A stretch of DNA of 64,000 nucleotides, from NCBI RefSeq assembly GCF_016924755.1, contig NZ_JAFFJX010000005.1, positions 62,001 through 126,000 on the forward strand, given 5' to 3'. Source of the stretch: Longitalea arenae. Its GTDB lineage: Bacteria; Bacteroidota; Bacteroidia; Chitinophagales; Chitinophagaceae. This document shows, in pieces, positions 8,609-17,478 of this stretch. A program made the position numbers and the translations under genes. The first letter of the stretch is position 1, and each line of letters starts with the position of its first letter. The notes beneath the pieces were generated by a model that saw only the letters and a list, made by a program, of their open reading frames with translations, was not told where the DNA came from and ran no database searches.

Positions 8609-8730
8609 AATTCATAATCACAGCTGGTTGCATGGAAAGTGCCTTCTTTCTGCCCTGTTTACTGCTGTTATTCAGCCCCCACTCATCGAATCATCAAAAT
8701 ACCACGACAAAAACGTCAAAAAGGGACTTA

Positions 8731-8775
8731 AGTTAGTCTATGTGAGCATAAGTGAGTCTAAGTGAGTCAACCGGA
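8731..8775. repeat. 10-bp-period word repeat (AAGTGAGTCT)
   Basis: AGTTAGTCT, ATGTGAGCAT, AAGTGAGTCT and AAGTGAGTCA follow in register with a 10-bp spacing in the same gap as the 22-bp array. Confidence 0.65.
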
Positions 8776-9097
8776 AATTGGTCATCTGCAGCCTTCGTAT
8801 GTTTGTTTTGTCAACCGGAACAGGGGATATAACCGATCTGATGCGTACCGGCACAATGAGTTAGCGTGTAGTGAAGACGCACAATAATAAGAGCAGGCTA
8901 CAATCAGTGATTTTTGTAATGCTCACCGGCGAACCGGAAACAGATGCGCTTCTTTTATTACAGGTTGCTATTGTAAACACGGTACAAGGATCCAACAGCA
9001 GGCAGGTTTATAGAGCTGTTTCAGTTTCCTGTCTTTTATTAGTCCGGAGAAACGGGTTTTACTGACAGGTATATTTATCACGCAAAAAACTTTTTTT

Positions 9098-9697
9098 ATG
9101 GGTCTTATTACATTCAAACGCGAACGTGACATCGTATCACTTTGTCAACGCGTAATAGAAAAAATGGAAGAAAACAAGGATGTTTTCGCCAATCCTCCAG
9201 CGGCTTTGGCTGATATCGCCAGAAAGCTGCCTGCATTCCAGGCCTCGCTGGTAAAAGCCAAAAGCCGCGACATGGAAATGGTGGCTGTTAAAAACCAACT
9301 TAAAGCCGAAATAATGGCTTTGCTGGAAGAGGTGGCTGGCTATGTTGCCGTTGTCTGCGATGGCAACCGGGCTATGCTCCTTAGCAGCGGTTTTTATGTT
9401 ACTGAAGAACAAACCGGCTCAAAAGCACCTTCTATTCAATCGATAGAAGTGGAGATTGGCGAACCAGGCGTAGCCACGATCCGGGTAAAGAAACAGTCAG
9501 GCGCAGTTGCTTATGTTCATCAGTATGCCATGGAACCTCCGGGTCCCAATACCGTGTGGCAGGGTGAGGGAAGCACTTTCAACAATCACACGTTTAACGG
9601 GTTGATCTCCGATAAACGGTATTGGTTCCGCATCGTTGCTATTGGCCGCAAAGGGCAAAAAGCATACTCGCCCATCGTTTCCAGAGCTATACAATAG
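9098..9697 (+). CDS. Fibronectin type III domain protein
   Basis: A 199-residue protein without a signal peptide. The first ~105 residues are predicted helical (KMEENKDVFANPPAALADIARKLPAFQASLVKA), and the last ~90 form a fibronectin-III-like beta sandwich ending GLISDKRYWFRIVAIGRKGQKAYSP. Proteins of this two-part layout are frequent in Bacteroidota and are uncharacterised, as far as I know. It is monocistronic, with a strong terminator 26 bases downstream. No RBS-like sequence is visible. The start ATG follows a T-rich run after TATATTTA, a near match to the -7 box. The FN3 call is moderately sure; the function is unknown. Confidence 0.75.
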   Translation: MGLITFKRERDIVSLCQRVIEKMEENKDVFANPPAALADIARKLPAFQASLVKAKSRDMEMVAVKNQLKAEIMALLEEVAGYVAVVCDGNRAMLLSSGFYVTEEQTGSKAPSIQSIEVEIGEPGVATIRVKKQSGAVAYVHQYAMEPPGPNTVWQGEGSTFNNHTFNGLISDKRYWFRIVAIGRKGQKAYSPIVSRAIQ

Positions 9698-9723
9698 TAG
9701 CTCATACATATCTTAATTGTGCG

Positions 9724-9755
9724 CCCCGGCGGTAGATCGCCGGGGTTGTTTTTTC
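9724..9755 (+). terminator. Rho-independent terminator after the FN3 gene
   Basis: A perfect eight-base GC stem CCCCGGCG/CGCCGGGG with a six-base loop is followed by TTGTTTTTT. It is among the clearest terminators in the window. Confidence 0.92.
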
Positions 9756-9790
9756 AGGCCAGGCGCTAAAGCGGGTATCCACTTCAGCCA

Positions 9791-9826
9791 TAAAAAAAGC
9801 CGAAACCCTTTTACAAAGATTTCAGC
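9791..9826 (-). terminator. Terminator downstream of tRNA-Gly
   Basis: On the minus strand the stem GCTGAAA/TTTCGGC (one G-T pair) is followed by seven T residues, starting four bases past the tRNA 3' end. Confidence 0.75.
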
Positions 9827-9829
9827 CTG

Positions 9830-9902
9830 AGCGGAAGACGGGGTTCGAACTCGCGACCCTCACCTTGGGAAGGTGATGCTCTACCAACTGAGCTACTTCC
9901 GC
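9830..9902 (-). tRNA. tRNA-Gly (anticodon CCC)
   Basis: On the minus strand a full cloverleaf is readable. The acceptor stem is GCGGAAG/CTTCCGC and the D arm contains AGCTCAGTTGGTAGAGC. The anticodon arm is TCACC-TTCCCAA-GGTGA, giving anticodon CCC for GGG codons, and the T arm contains GTTCGAACC. The discriminator base is U, usual for bacterial tRNA-Gly. CCA is not encoded (the next bases are CAG), so the 3' end must be added enzymatically. A terminator follows directly. Confidence 0.96.
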
Positions 9903-9943
9903 TTATAACGCTAAGTTAATTAAAAAAAGATAAAAATACCCGT

Positions 9944-11287
9944 TTACCACAAGGGTTTTCCCTGATAATAATCAAGGATCTTGGTGCGAAGCACAAAATC
10001 ATAGCGGGCGATAATGAGGTTTACATTGGCCCGGTCGTAATTGTTCTTGGCAATGAGGAAATCGACTACGGTAGAAGCGCCGGCATAATAGCGGGCTTCA
10101 GCGGCGCGGGACGATTCTGCATAGGCCGTCACCTGGTCAACCAAAGCCTGGTATTTGTTCTTTGCTGCCGTCATATTCACAAAGTCCCTTTCTATGGCCT
10201 GCCTCAATTGTATCTGCCGGGTTTTGGCTACATACTCGGCGCTTTTGAGATCAATTTTGGCCAGGGTAATCTGGTTGCGAAAGCGGAGATTGTTAAATAT
10301 AGGAATGTTGATGCCCAGTCCGACATAGGTGCGGTAATTGTTGCTGAGCTGGTCATAGTATTCAATTTTGTTGGCTGCTGAATCGCGGGCCGCGCTTGAA
10401 TAAGGTGTATAAAAGCCGGCGCCCATGCCCAGGGAAGGGAAGAGGTTTCCCCGGGCCGCCTGTACCGCTTTTTCTGCACTTTTGGTACGCAGGTCGGCTG
10501 CTTTAATAATGGCCAGTTGCTGCAGCGCGATCTGGAAAATACTATCGGGGGTGGTGGCATAGTTCAGTTCCAGCTGGTCGGCCCGCAGGCTTTCCACCTG
10601 CAGATCGCGGTTATAGGGTACATTCATCAGCTGTGACAGCGACAGCCGGGCTGCTTCCAGGTTGTTCTGGTTCGTGATCACGCTTAGTTTGTTGTCGGCC
10701 AATTGTCCCCGCATATCTGTAAGGTCAGAGGGTTTTATGGCGCCTTCCTGGTTCAGGGTTTCCAGTCTTTCTACCTGTTTCTGCGTGAGATCGGTTTGCG
10801 TTTGAGCCTGTTTCAGCAGATCGGCACTGGTGAGTATTTGCAAATAGGCCAGCATTACATTCAGCATCAACTGGTCTTTGAGCTGTTGCAGTTCCATTTT
10901 ACTGGCTTCATATGCATATTGCGTGCTCTTTAAGGTATTCAGTAAACGCAAGCCATTGAAGAGGGTCACGTTGCCTGAGAGTGAATAGCTGCCCGAGGTT
11001 TGCTGCTGGTTCACATAGCTGTTGGTACTGAGGTCAATGCTGCGGCCCTGGTTAAGGGTATGATCGATCTGACCGCTGATATTGGGTAACATGTTGGCTT
11101 TTGACTGGCGCCAGGAAACAGCGGCCCGCTGCATATCGAGGTCACTTTGTTTCACATCGAGGTTATTGGCAAAAGCCGTTTGCACACATTCCTGCAATGA
11201 TAATGGACGGCCGGTAATGCTTTGCGCCCGGACGTCCATATATATCATCATGGCTATACTCCCTAATATGAATATTTGTTTTATCAT
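9944..11287 (-). CDS. TolC-family outer-membrane efflux channel
   Basis: A 447-residue outer-membrane factor with a signal peptide and two long helical-hairpin repeats. Family features include LSLQECVQTAFANNLDVKQSDLD near the start, VSWRQSKANMLPNISG, RLETLNQEGAIKPSDLTDMRGQLA, and in the second half AIERDFVNMTAAKNKYQALVDQV and EARYYAGASTVVDFLIAKNNYDRA. It provides the exit duct for a tripartite exporter. It is the last gene of the minus-strand ABC locus, 172 bases after the nearer ATPase, with its own likely promoter box at 11318-11325. The exported substrate is unknown. Confidence 0.93.
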   Translation of the reverse strand: MIKQIFILGSIAMMIYMDVRAQSITGRPLSLQECVQTAFANNLDVKQSDLDMQRAAVSWRQSKANMLPNISGQIDHTLNQGRSIDLSTNSYVNQQQTSGSYSLSGNVTLFNGLRLLNTLKSTQYAYEASKMELQQLKDQLMLNVMLAYLQILTSADLLKQAQTQTDLTQKQVERLETLNQEGAIKPSDLTDMRGQLADNKLSVITNQNNLEAARLSLSQLMNVPYNRDLQVESLRADQLELNYATTPDSIFQIALQQLAIIKAADLRTKSAEKAVQAARGNLFPSLGMGAGFYTPYSSAARDSAANKIEYYDQLSNNYRTYVGLGINIPIFNNLRFRNQITLAKIDLKSAEYVAKTRQIQLRQAIERDFVNMTAAKNKYQALVDQVTAYAESSRAAEARYYAGASTVVDFLIAKNNYDRANVNLIIARYDFVLRTKILDYYQGKPLW

Positions 11288-11311
11288 TATTGCTTTCGTT
11301 CTTTATTCTTG

Positions 11312-11357
11312 AATGGTCAAAGCTAAATGGTCAATGGTAAATGGTCAATGGTCAATC
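11312..11357. repeat. Heptamer word repeat (ATGGTCA)
   Basis: ATGGTCA, AATGGTCA, ATGGTAA, ATGGTCA and ATGGTCA follow each other upstream of the TolC gene. The same word appears near 1386-1405, some 10 kb away. Confidence 0.75.
11318..11325 (-). promoter_or_regulatory. Candidate -7 box for the TolC gene, inside a word repeat
   Basis: TAGCTTTG on the minus strand matches TAnnTTTG and lies 31 bases before the TolC start. It interrupts a heptamer run (ATGGTCA words, about 11312-11357), so a chance match is possible. Confidence 0.45.
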
Positions 11358-11459
11358 CGCCTGCGCCAGGGCTCACATAAGCCGGCGATCCCGGATCCTG
11401 AGATTTTTCCTACTCCTTACTTCATCCTTTTATTCCTGGATATTATTAAGTTCCGATGC

Positions 11460-12125
11460 TCAATTTGCTTCTATCCGGCCGTCGAGCAGATTGATAATAT
11501 GCGAACCATAACCCGCATTTTTTTCCGAATGGGTCACCTGGATAATGGTTACCCCTTCTTTGTTCAGCTGCCTGAACAGCTCCATGATCTCTTCGCCCTG
11601 TTTTGAATTGAGGTTACCGGTTGGTTCATCGGCCAGCAACAGTTTCGGTTTGGCAATGAGGGCGCGGGCAATACCCACCAGTTGCTGTTGGCCGCCGGAG
11701 AGTTGGGTAGGGAAGAGATCTTTTTTACCTACGATATTGAAGCGGTCGATCATATCGGCCACCATCGCTTTGCGCTCACCGGCCTTGATGTTCTGGTAAA
11801 TCAGCGGCGTTTCAATATTTTCATAGACCGTTAGTTCATCTATCAGGTGATAGGCCTGAAATACAAATCCTATATGTTGTTTATAGATCTGCGACCGTTG
11901 TTTTTCTTTGAGGTTATGTACCGGCTGATCCATAAAATGGTATTCGCCCTCGGAAGCATCGTCGAGCATCCCGAGTATATGCAGCAGGGTTGATTTTCCT
12001 GAACCGGATGGTCCCATAATGGAAACGAATTCTCCCTCATTGATCGTAAGGTTAATGTCTTTCAGAATAAATGTTGGTTTACCGCCTACCTGGTACCATT
12101 TGGAAATATGCTTCAGTTCGATCAT
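11460..12125 (-). CDS. ABC transporter ATP-binding protein (MacB/LolD type)
   Basis: A 221-residue nucleotide-binding subunit that would drive the neighbouring MacB-like permeases. Walker A is GPSGSGKST (residues 38-46), Walker B is LLLADEPTGNLNSKQ, and the switch His lies in VTHSEKNA. The signature is LSGGQQQ followed by LVGIARAL, where most relatives have RVAIARAL. The Arg after the signature is thus replaced by Leu. The gene lies 317 bases downstream of the last permease gene and 172 bases before TolC. This is the second ATPase of the locus; the other is at 24867-25544. Confidence 0.92.
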   Translation of the reverse strand: MIELKHISKWYQVGGKPTFILKDINLTINEGEFVSIMGPSGSGKSTLLHILGMLDDASEGEYHFMDQPVHNLKEKQRSQIYKQHIGFVFQAYHLIDELTVYENIETPLIYQNIKAGERKAMVADMIDRFNIVGKKDLFPTQLSGGQQQLVGIARALIAKPKLLLADEPTGNLNSKQGEEIMELFRQLNKEGVTIIQVTHSEKNAGYGSHIINLLDGRIEAN

Positions 12126-12442
12126 AGTCTTAGATCTGGGTTCTTAGTTTATAGTTGCTGGTTTCAAATTACAGTTTCAGTAAAGTTGGCCAGGTTCTGC
12201 ATTTCATTATCACATTAGCTAATTATCACATTATCACATTAACCACATGCCAGTTTATAGTCTGGTGATTTGCAATATACTATAAGGGATTTGCAGTTAC
12301 ATCCGTTTGTTTTCGATACAGGAACTGTACGGTTTCGATACAGGTGAATGGTCGTTGGTGAACTGCTCGCGAAATTTGAAACCGGTAACCAAATCGAGCC
12401 GCCACCCCGGTTCTATTTGTATTTCATTATCAAATTATCACA
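12126..12442. repeat. 317-bp gap with octamer words
   Basis: The words ATTATCACATT, ATTAGCTA and ATTATCACATT run at about 12203-12243 with a period of 7-8, and a second short run of the same word is at 12423-12445. TTTCGATACAGG occurs twice (12312 and 12334). No gene or clear promoter is seen. Confidence 0.6.
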
Positions 12443-14869
12443 TTACTCCGTACGTAAACTCTTCACCGGGTTCATGATAGCTGCTTTTATCGTTTGGAAG
12501 CTAACAGTAACAATAGCGATGCCGGCGGCCAGCGAACCGGCCATGATGAACACCCACCAACTGATCGGTGCGCGGTAGGCGAAGTCCTGTAGCCAGCTGT
12601 ACATGATCCACCAGGCCAGGGGAAAGGCAATGACAGCTGCAATGATCACCAGTTTCAAAAAGTCTTTCGACAGCATGGCGGTTATATTACTAACAGTAGC
12701 GCCCAGCACTTTTCTGATACCGATCTCTTTCGTGCGTTGCTCTGCCGCATAGGCTGCCAGTCCGAACAAGCCCAGGCAGGCGATCAGGATGGCCAGCACC
12801 GAAAATGTAATGGCTATGGCCCCCATTCGTTGTTCGGTGCGGTACTGGTTATTGAAATCTTCATCCATGAAAGTAAGATCAAAGGGCGCGCCCGGGGCTA
12901 TTGCTTTGTATAAGTGTTCTATCTTGGCGAGCAGGTTAGGGAGGTGTTTCGACTTAATACGCAAGGCAACATTTCCCTGGTTCTCACCCAGCATTAATGC
13001 GAGGGGCGTAACGTGTTGCCGCAAACTGCTGAAGTTAAAATCCTTTACAATACCAACGATATGCAGCGCAGAAACCTCCGCGGGCTTGTTAATATCCCTG
13101 ATGAAATAAAGGGATTTCCCAATGGGATCTGTAAAGCCATACATTTTTGCAGCGGCTTCGTTTATAATGATTGCACTTGAATCGGTCGGGAACTGTTTTG
13201 AGAAATTCCTGCCCGCCACCATTTCCATTCCGAGGGTAGGGATGTACTGATCATCCACATCCCAGGTTTGCATGGATACGGCTCTTCTTCGATCGAGGGT
13301 TGGATCGGCAAATACGGGGTTGTCGTTCCGCCAGCTATTTGTAGGCAGATAGCCCGAGATCGTAGCATTTTCAACGCCTGCTAATTTCACTACTTCCTCA
13401 GTGAACAACCTGGCTTTACTGCCGAGTGGACCGCTGTTGTGGATGATCGCCACCTGATCCCGGTTAAACCCGGGTTTATGTGATTGAATAAAATGAAGCT
13501 GTTTATAAATTACGATGGTGGCAATGATAAGAACAATGGAGATCACAAACTGGAAAACGACCAGGCTGCTGCGTAACCAGCTTCTTTTAAAACCCCCGGC
13601 CAGTTTACCTTTAATGACCTGTATGGGTTTGAAAGAGGAGAGGTAAAAGGCAGGATAACTGCCGGCCAGCATACCGGTGATCAATACCAGCAATAATAGA
13701 ATGGGGATCAGCCAGGGGGTTGCCCGGAAATTTAATGTAATATTTTTTGCTGCCAGATCATTGAAGTAGGGGAGCATGGCAAAGGTAAGCAGCAGGGCCA
13801 GCACCAGGGCCATGCAACTGATGAGCATACTTTCGGTAAGGAATTGCTTTACCAGGTTTGACTTTAATGAACCCAATACCTTGCGCACGCCTACTTCACG
13901 CGCCCGGTTGGCAGAACGGGCCGTTGACAGGTTCATGAAATTTACGCAGGCAATAAGCAAAATAAAAAAAGCGATGGCCGAAAAAATATATACATACTGA
14001 ATGCTGCTGGTGGCGCCCAGTTCGGCAATTTTATCAGAATGCAGGTGAATGCTGGTAAGAGGCGTTAAAGAATGCTTTACATGGCTGCCGCTTTTTTTAA
14101 GATCGTCGAGGCTGGCCGACAAGAACTGCCGCACCTGTGGCCCTAAATACTTTATTACCAGGGCGTCGAATTGCGCTTCGATCTGTTTGGGATTGGCGCC
14201 TTCTTTCAAAACCACATACGTATTGAAGTTGTTGCTTAACCAGTTGTTTCGCCGGCTTTCTTCCAGGGTGGCAAGCGATACGAAAATGTCGAACTTAAAA
14301 TGCGATTGGGAAGGAATGTCCTGAATAACACCGGTAACCTTATAGGTATGCTGATTGTCGACCAGGAAGCTTTTACCCACTGCCTGCGTGGTATTGAAAT
14401 ATTTACGGGCGGTGGTGGCAGTTAGTACGAGGCTGTTCGGCTCCTGTAAGGCTGTTTTGGCATCCCCATCGAGCATGGGTAAGGTGAATACATCGAATAG
14501 CGTGGAATCTGCATAGACCACTCTGTTCTCCTGCACATTTTCATAGTCTTTTTTAAGCAGCAGGCCACCGGCACTTCTGAAACGCACGAACTGCTCTATC
14601 TGCGGAAAATCTTTTTTGAGGGTTGGGCCCATCGGGTCGGGCGTTACGGCAGAAATGAAGTGATTACCGGCAAATTTTATATCGGTATCTACCCGGTAGA
14701 TGCGATCTGCTTTTTTATTATGGCGGTCATAACCCAGCTCATCGAGCACAAACAGCATAATGAGCAAACAGGTTGCCAGTCCAATGGCCAGTCCGATTAT
14801 GTTGATCGCCGAAAAGCCCTTGCTTTTCCAAATTTTGCGGAAGGCGATCTTTAAATAATTTTTTATCAT
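12443..14869 (-). CDS. MacB/FtsX-family ABC permease 1 of the array
   Basis: An 808-residue permease with two FtsX-type halves. It opens MIKNYLKIAFRKIWKSKGFSAIN and a first membrane helix near residues 20-43. A MacB-type periplasmic domain comes next, then three helices. The coupling segment REVGVRKVLGS is near residue 327. A central helix leads to a second periplasmic domain and three last helices, with KEIGIRKVLGA near residue 716. It ends MNPVKSLRTE. Unlike E. coli MacB it has no fused ATPase and carries the FtsX module twice. Such proteins move substrates out of the periplasm by mechanotransmission rather than through a pore. It is nearest to the second ATPase, across a 317-bp gap. Confidence 0.9.
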   Translation of the reverse strand: MIKNYLKIAFRKIWKSKGFSAINIIGLAIGLATCLLIMLFVLDELGYDRHNKKADRIYRVDTDIKFAGNHFISAVTPDPMGPTLKKDFPQIEQFVRFRSAGGLLLKKDYENVQENRVVYADSTLFDVFTLPMLDGDAKTALQEPNSLVLTATTARKYFNTTQAVGKSFLVDNQHTYKVTGVIQDIPSQSHFKFDIFVSLATLEESRRNNWLSNNFNTYVVLKEGANPKQIEAQFDALVIKYLGPQVRQFLSASLDDLKKSGSHVKHSLTPLTSIHLHSDKIAELGATSSIQYVYIFSAIAFFILLIACVNFMNLSTARSANRAREVGVRKVLGSLKSNLVKQFLTESMLISCMALVLALLLTFAMLPYFNDLAAKNITLNFRATPWLIPILLLLVLITGMLAGSYPAFYLSSFKPIQVIKGKLAGGFKRSWLRSSLVVFQFVISIVLIIATIVIYKQLHFIQSHKPGFNRDQVAIIHNSGPLGSKARLFTEEVVKLAGVENATISGYLPTNSWRNDNPVFADPTLDRRRAVSMQTWDVDDQYIPTLGMEMVAGRNFSKQFPTDSSAIIINEAAAKMYGFTDPIGKSLYFIRDINKPAEVSALHIVGIVKDFNFSSLRQHVTPLALMLGENQGNVALRIKSKHLPNLLAKIEHLYKAIAPGAPFDLTFMDEDFNNQYRTEQRMGAIAITFSVLAILIACLGLFGLAAYAAEQRTKEIGIRKVLGATVSNITAMLSKDFLKLVIIAAVIAFPLAWWIMYSWLQDFAYRAPISWWVFIMAGSLAAGIAIVTVSFQTIKAAIMNPVKSLRTE

Positions 14870-14995
14870 GGATAAATCTGGTTTGATCTTTCTTTTTGTG
14901 AATGCTTCGCTTTCACCGGGCGTGTTGCCGGTTTCAGGTTCCAGCTCATTTGTATTTTTACTGCCCTGTAACCTGGAACTTGAACCCTGTAACCC
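14870..14995. repeat. Inverted pair of heptamer words between permeases 1 and 2
   Basis: TTTCAGGTTCCAG (about 14934-14946) is answered by CTGGAACTTGAA (about 14970-14981), a near-perfect inverted pair. CTGTAAC words flank the second arm. If transcribed it could form a hairpin between the two permease genes. Confidence 0.65.
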
Positions 14996-17407
14996 TTATT
15001 CGCTTCTCAATGCTTTCACGGGGTTGGCTACCGCTGCTTTTATCGCTTTATATCCTACCGTTATCCAGGCGATCAGGATAGAACCTGTAATTGCGGTAAT
15101 GAAGAACCAGGCGTTTAAAGGCACACGGTATACAAAATTGTTCAGCCAGTTATGCATCATATACCAGGCAACGGGTACGGCTATAAAGAATGCTACAATG
15201 ATCAGCACGGTAAATTCTTTCGAGAACAACTGCAGGAGGCTGGTAATGGAAGCGCCCAACACTTTGCGAATGCCCACTTCCTTGGTCTTTTGCACGACCA
15301 TAAAAGAAACCAGTCCGTACAAGCCCAGGCAGGAAATGAAAATGGCCAGGCCTGCGAAAATCTTATACAGCAGCGACAGTTGTTCTTCCTGCCGGTAGAA
15401 CCGGGCAATTTGCTCTTCGAAGAAAGAAGGCGCAAAGGCATAGTCGGGGTAGAACTGGTTCCAGCTTTTTTCAATGGCGGCCCTGGTTGCCATCATTTGG
15501 CTGGTGCGCAATTTGATGGCTAAGCGGGTATAAAAATCTTTTTGCGTTGAAATGAACAGTGGTTTGATATCATCCCGCAGGGAATGTGTTTTAAAATCCT
15601 TTACCACGCCTACAATAGGGTACCACTTACCATTGCCGAGTTTAATGGTTTTGCCAATGACCTCATGGGGATTTTTTACACCCAGCTTTCTTACGAGGGT
15701 CTCGTTGATGATCCCTTCGCGTAGGGTATCGCTGGGTTGAATCGGGCGGCCGGCTACCAGCTGCAATCCAAATGTTTTCAGGTAATCGGCATCTGCATAT
15801 TTCAGCGCGAGCTGGTATTTTTCATCTGGTTGGTGATCATATGCGAAATTCGTGGTCCACATATTTTCTGAAGAAGGCTCATCGGTGCTGAAACTTACCG
15901 ATTGCACACCCGGTATTTGTAAGAGCTGCCGTTTAAAAGCATCTTCTTTCGACAGCGAAGCGCTGTCGGCGCTTACATTCATAATTAACACACTTTCTTT
16001 TTGAAAGCCCAGGTCGGCTTTGCTGATGAAATTCATCTGGCTTACCGCAACGGCGGTGGCAATGACCAGGATCTGTGAAATGGTGAACTGCATGACCACC
16101 AGTCCTCTTCGCAGGGAGACGCCGTGAACACTGGCTGATACCATTCTATTCTTCAGGGCCGTGATGGGATTGAACTTTGACATCACGAACGAAGGATACA
16201 AGCCGGCCAGTAAAATGACCACAGCGCCGATGCCGCCTACCATACCCATTGTTGTTGGCGTAAACAGGCTGAGCGGTTCCTCGATAGAAGCTATGTGTTT
16301 TATGTAGGGCAGCACTAAATAAGCGATGCAAAGAGCAACTATAACAGCGATGCATACAATGCCCGTAGTTTCGCTCATGACCTGTTTAAACAATTGCATA
16401 CGGTTGCTGCCCAGTACTTTCCGGATGCCCATTTCTTTTGACCGGTTAACGGCCAGGGCTGTAGACAGGTTTATAAAGTTCACACATGCCATGAGAATAA
16501 TAAATACGCCGATCAGCAATAAAGTGACGAGGGTCGACCTGCTGGTCACATGATCGGCAAAGGATTCGAAACGGCGGTCGAAATGCATCTCCGCCAGGGG
16601 TTGCAGGAAATTTGTCTTTATGGAATTGCCACGCAACGGTTCATAGTGCGTTTTACTGAATTGTAATAAGGCCCTGTTCATATCTGCCGCTTTCATACCT
16701 GGCGGCAGCAATGCAAAGATGTTGAAGTTGCTGGAGGTGTTGTTCCAGCTGTCATAATGGCCATACGCTTCGCCGTATTGTTGCAGGGTAGCAAATGATA
16801 CGAGTACCCGCAAAGGCAGGTTTGAATTGGCCGGCACATTTTGCAGAATGCCGCTTACTTTCAGTGGGATGAAATTGTCGAGCGTTATGGTTTTGCCAAT
16901 GGCCTGCTGCCAGCTGCCAAAATATTTGCCGGCTGTTCTTTCGTCCAGTACCACATGGTTAGGATCCTTCAATGCCGAAGGGCCGCCGGCCAGCCAGTGA
17001 TAGGTAAATACTTCGAAAAGCTGTGGTTCCAGATAGAAGATACCGCTTTCTTCGATGAACTTGTTACCGGCGCCGTTATTGGCGGAAGGCACCGTGATCT
17101 GGCTGCCGTAGATAGAACGCAGGGCCCCAAATTGGATGTTCGGTAATTCCACGCGTAATGCTTTAAGGGCCGGCACCGGAATGCCACTGTTGGTGGTGAT
17201 ATCCTTGTCGAATTTGTCCTGTGTAACTACCCGGTAAATGCGATCGTAATTCGGTTGAAATGTATCATAACTCATTTCATATTGCACTACGATGAACAGG
17301 AGCAAACTTGCGGCAATACCGACGGATAATCCGGTTATATTGATAAAAGAGAACGCCTTGTTGCGGACAATACTGCGCCAGGCCGTCTTTAAATAATTAC
17401 TGAACAT
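14996..17407 (-). CDS. MacB/FtsX-family ABC permease 2 of the array
   Basis: An 803-residue paralogue of its neighbours with the same plan: MFSNYLKTAWRSIVRNKAFSF, first helix, MacB-like periplasmic domain, FtsX module with KEMGIRKVLGS near residue 328, and a second half with KEVGIRKVLGA near residue 711. It ends VANPVKALRSE. The second periplasmic part differs most from its neighbours, which would fit different ligands or partners. It is separated from permease 3 by 71 bases and from permease 1 by 126 bases. Co-transcription is likely but the gaps contain possible hairpins. Substrate unknown. Confidence 0.9.
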   Translation of the reverse strand: MFSNYLKTAWRSIVRNKAFSFINITGLSVGIAASLLLFIVVQYEMSYDTFQPNYDRIYRVVTQDKFDKDITTNSGIPVPALKALRVELPNIQFGALRSIYGSQITVPSANNGAGNKFIEESGIFYLEPQLFEVFTYHWLAGGPSALKDPNHVVLDERTAGKYFGSWQQAIGKTITLDNFIPLKVSGILQNVPANSNLPLRVLVSFATLQQYGEAYGHYDSWNNTSSNFNIFALLPPGMKAADMNRALLQFSKTHYEPLRGNSIKTNFLQPLAEMHFDRRFESFADHVTSRSTLVTLLLIGVFIILMACVNFINLSTALAVNRSKEMGIRKVLGSNRMQLFKQVMSETTGIVCIAVIVALCIAYLVLPYIKHIASIEEPLSLFTPTTMGMVGGIGAVVILLAGLYPSFVMSKFNPITALKNRMVSASVHGVSLRRGLVVMQFTISQILVIATAVAVSQMNFISKADLGFQKESVLIMNVSADSASLSKEDAFKRQLLQIPGVQSVSFSTDEPSSENMWTTNFAYDHQPDEKYQLALKYADADYLKTFGLQLVAGRPIQPSDTLREGIINETLVRKLGVKNPHEVIGKTIKLGNGKWYPIVGVVKDFKTHSLRDDIKPLFISTQKDFYTRLAIKLRTSQMMATRAAIEKSWNQFYPDYAFAPSFFEEQIARFYRQEEQLSLLYKIFAGLAIFISCLGLYGLVSFMVVQKTKEVGIRKVLGASITSLLQLFSKEFTVLIIVAFFIAVPVAWYMMHNWLNNFVYRVPLNAWFFITAITGSILIAWITVGYKAIKAAVANPVKALRSE

Positions 17408-17424
17408 ATTTTTTCCTTTATTTG

Positions 17425-17478
17425 AATCAGCACATCAGCTAATCAGCACATCAGCTAATTAGCACATTAGCTAATTGT
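17425..17478. repeat. Octamer word repeat (TCAGCACA/TCAGCTAA)
   Basis: Six 8-bp words alternate TCAGCACA, TCAGCTAA, TCAGCACA, TCAGCTAA, TTAGCACA, TTAGCTAA in the gap between permeases 2 and 3. The same words in reverse complement recur at 30020-30071 and 33578-33656, and a related GCTGATGT/GCTGATTT run is at 41399-41490. Confidence 0.9.

Larger units (their letters stand above)
7987..9097. other. 1.1-kb gene-free divergent intergenic region
   Basis: This gap separates two divergently read genes. It is AT-rich and contains degenerate words from about 8323, a 22-bp tandem array (8389-8608) and a 10-bp-period run (8731-8775). CAACCGGAA occurs twice (near 8768 and 8813). The only frame of note, a 64-codon GTG frame near 8871-9065, has no recognisable features. 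I see no RNA gene, CRISPR or mobile-element ends. Confidence 0.6.

Noticed and set aside
8871-9065. 64-codon frame (GTG start) upstream of the FN3 gene
   Set aside because: It has no recognisable domain, signal or ribosome site, and lies in a repeat-bearing gap.
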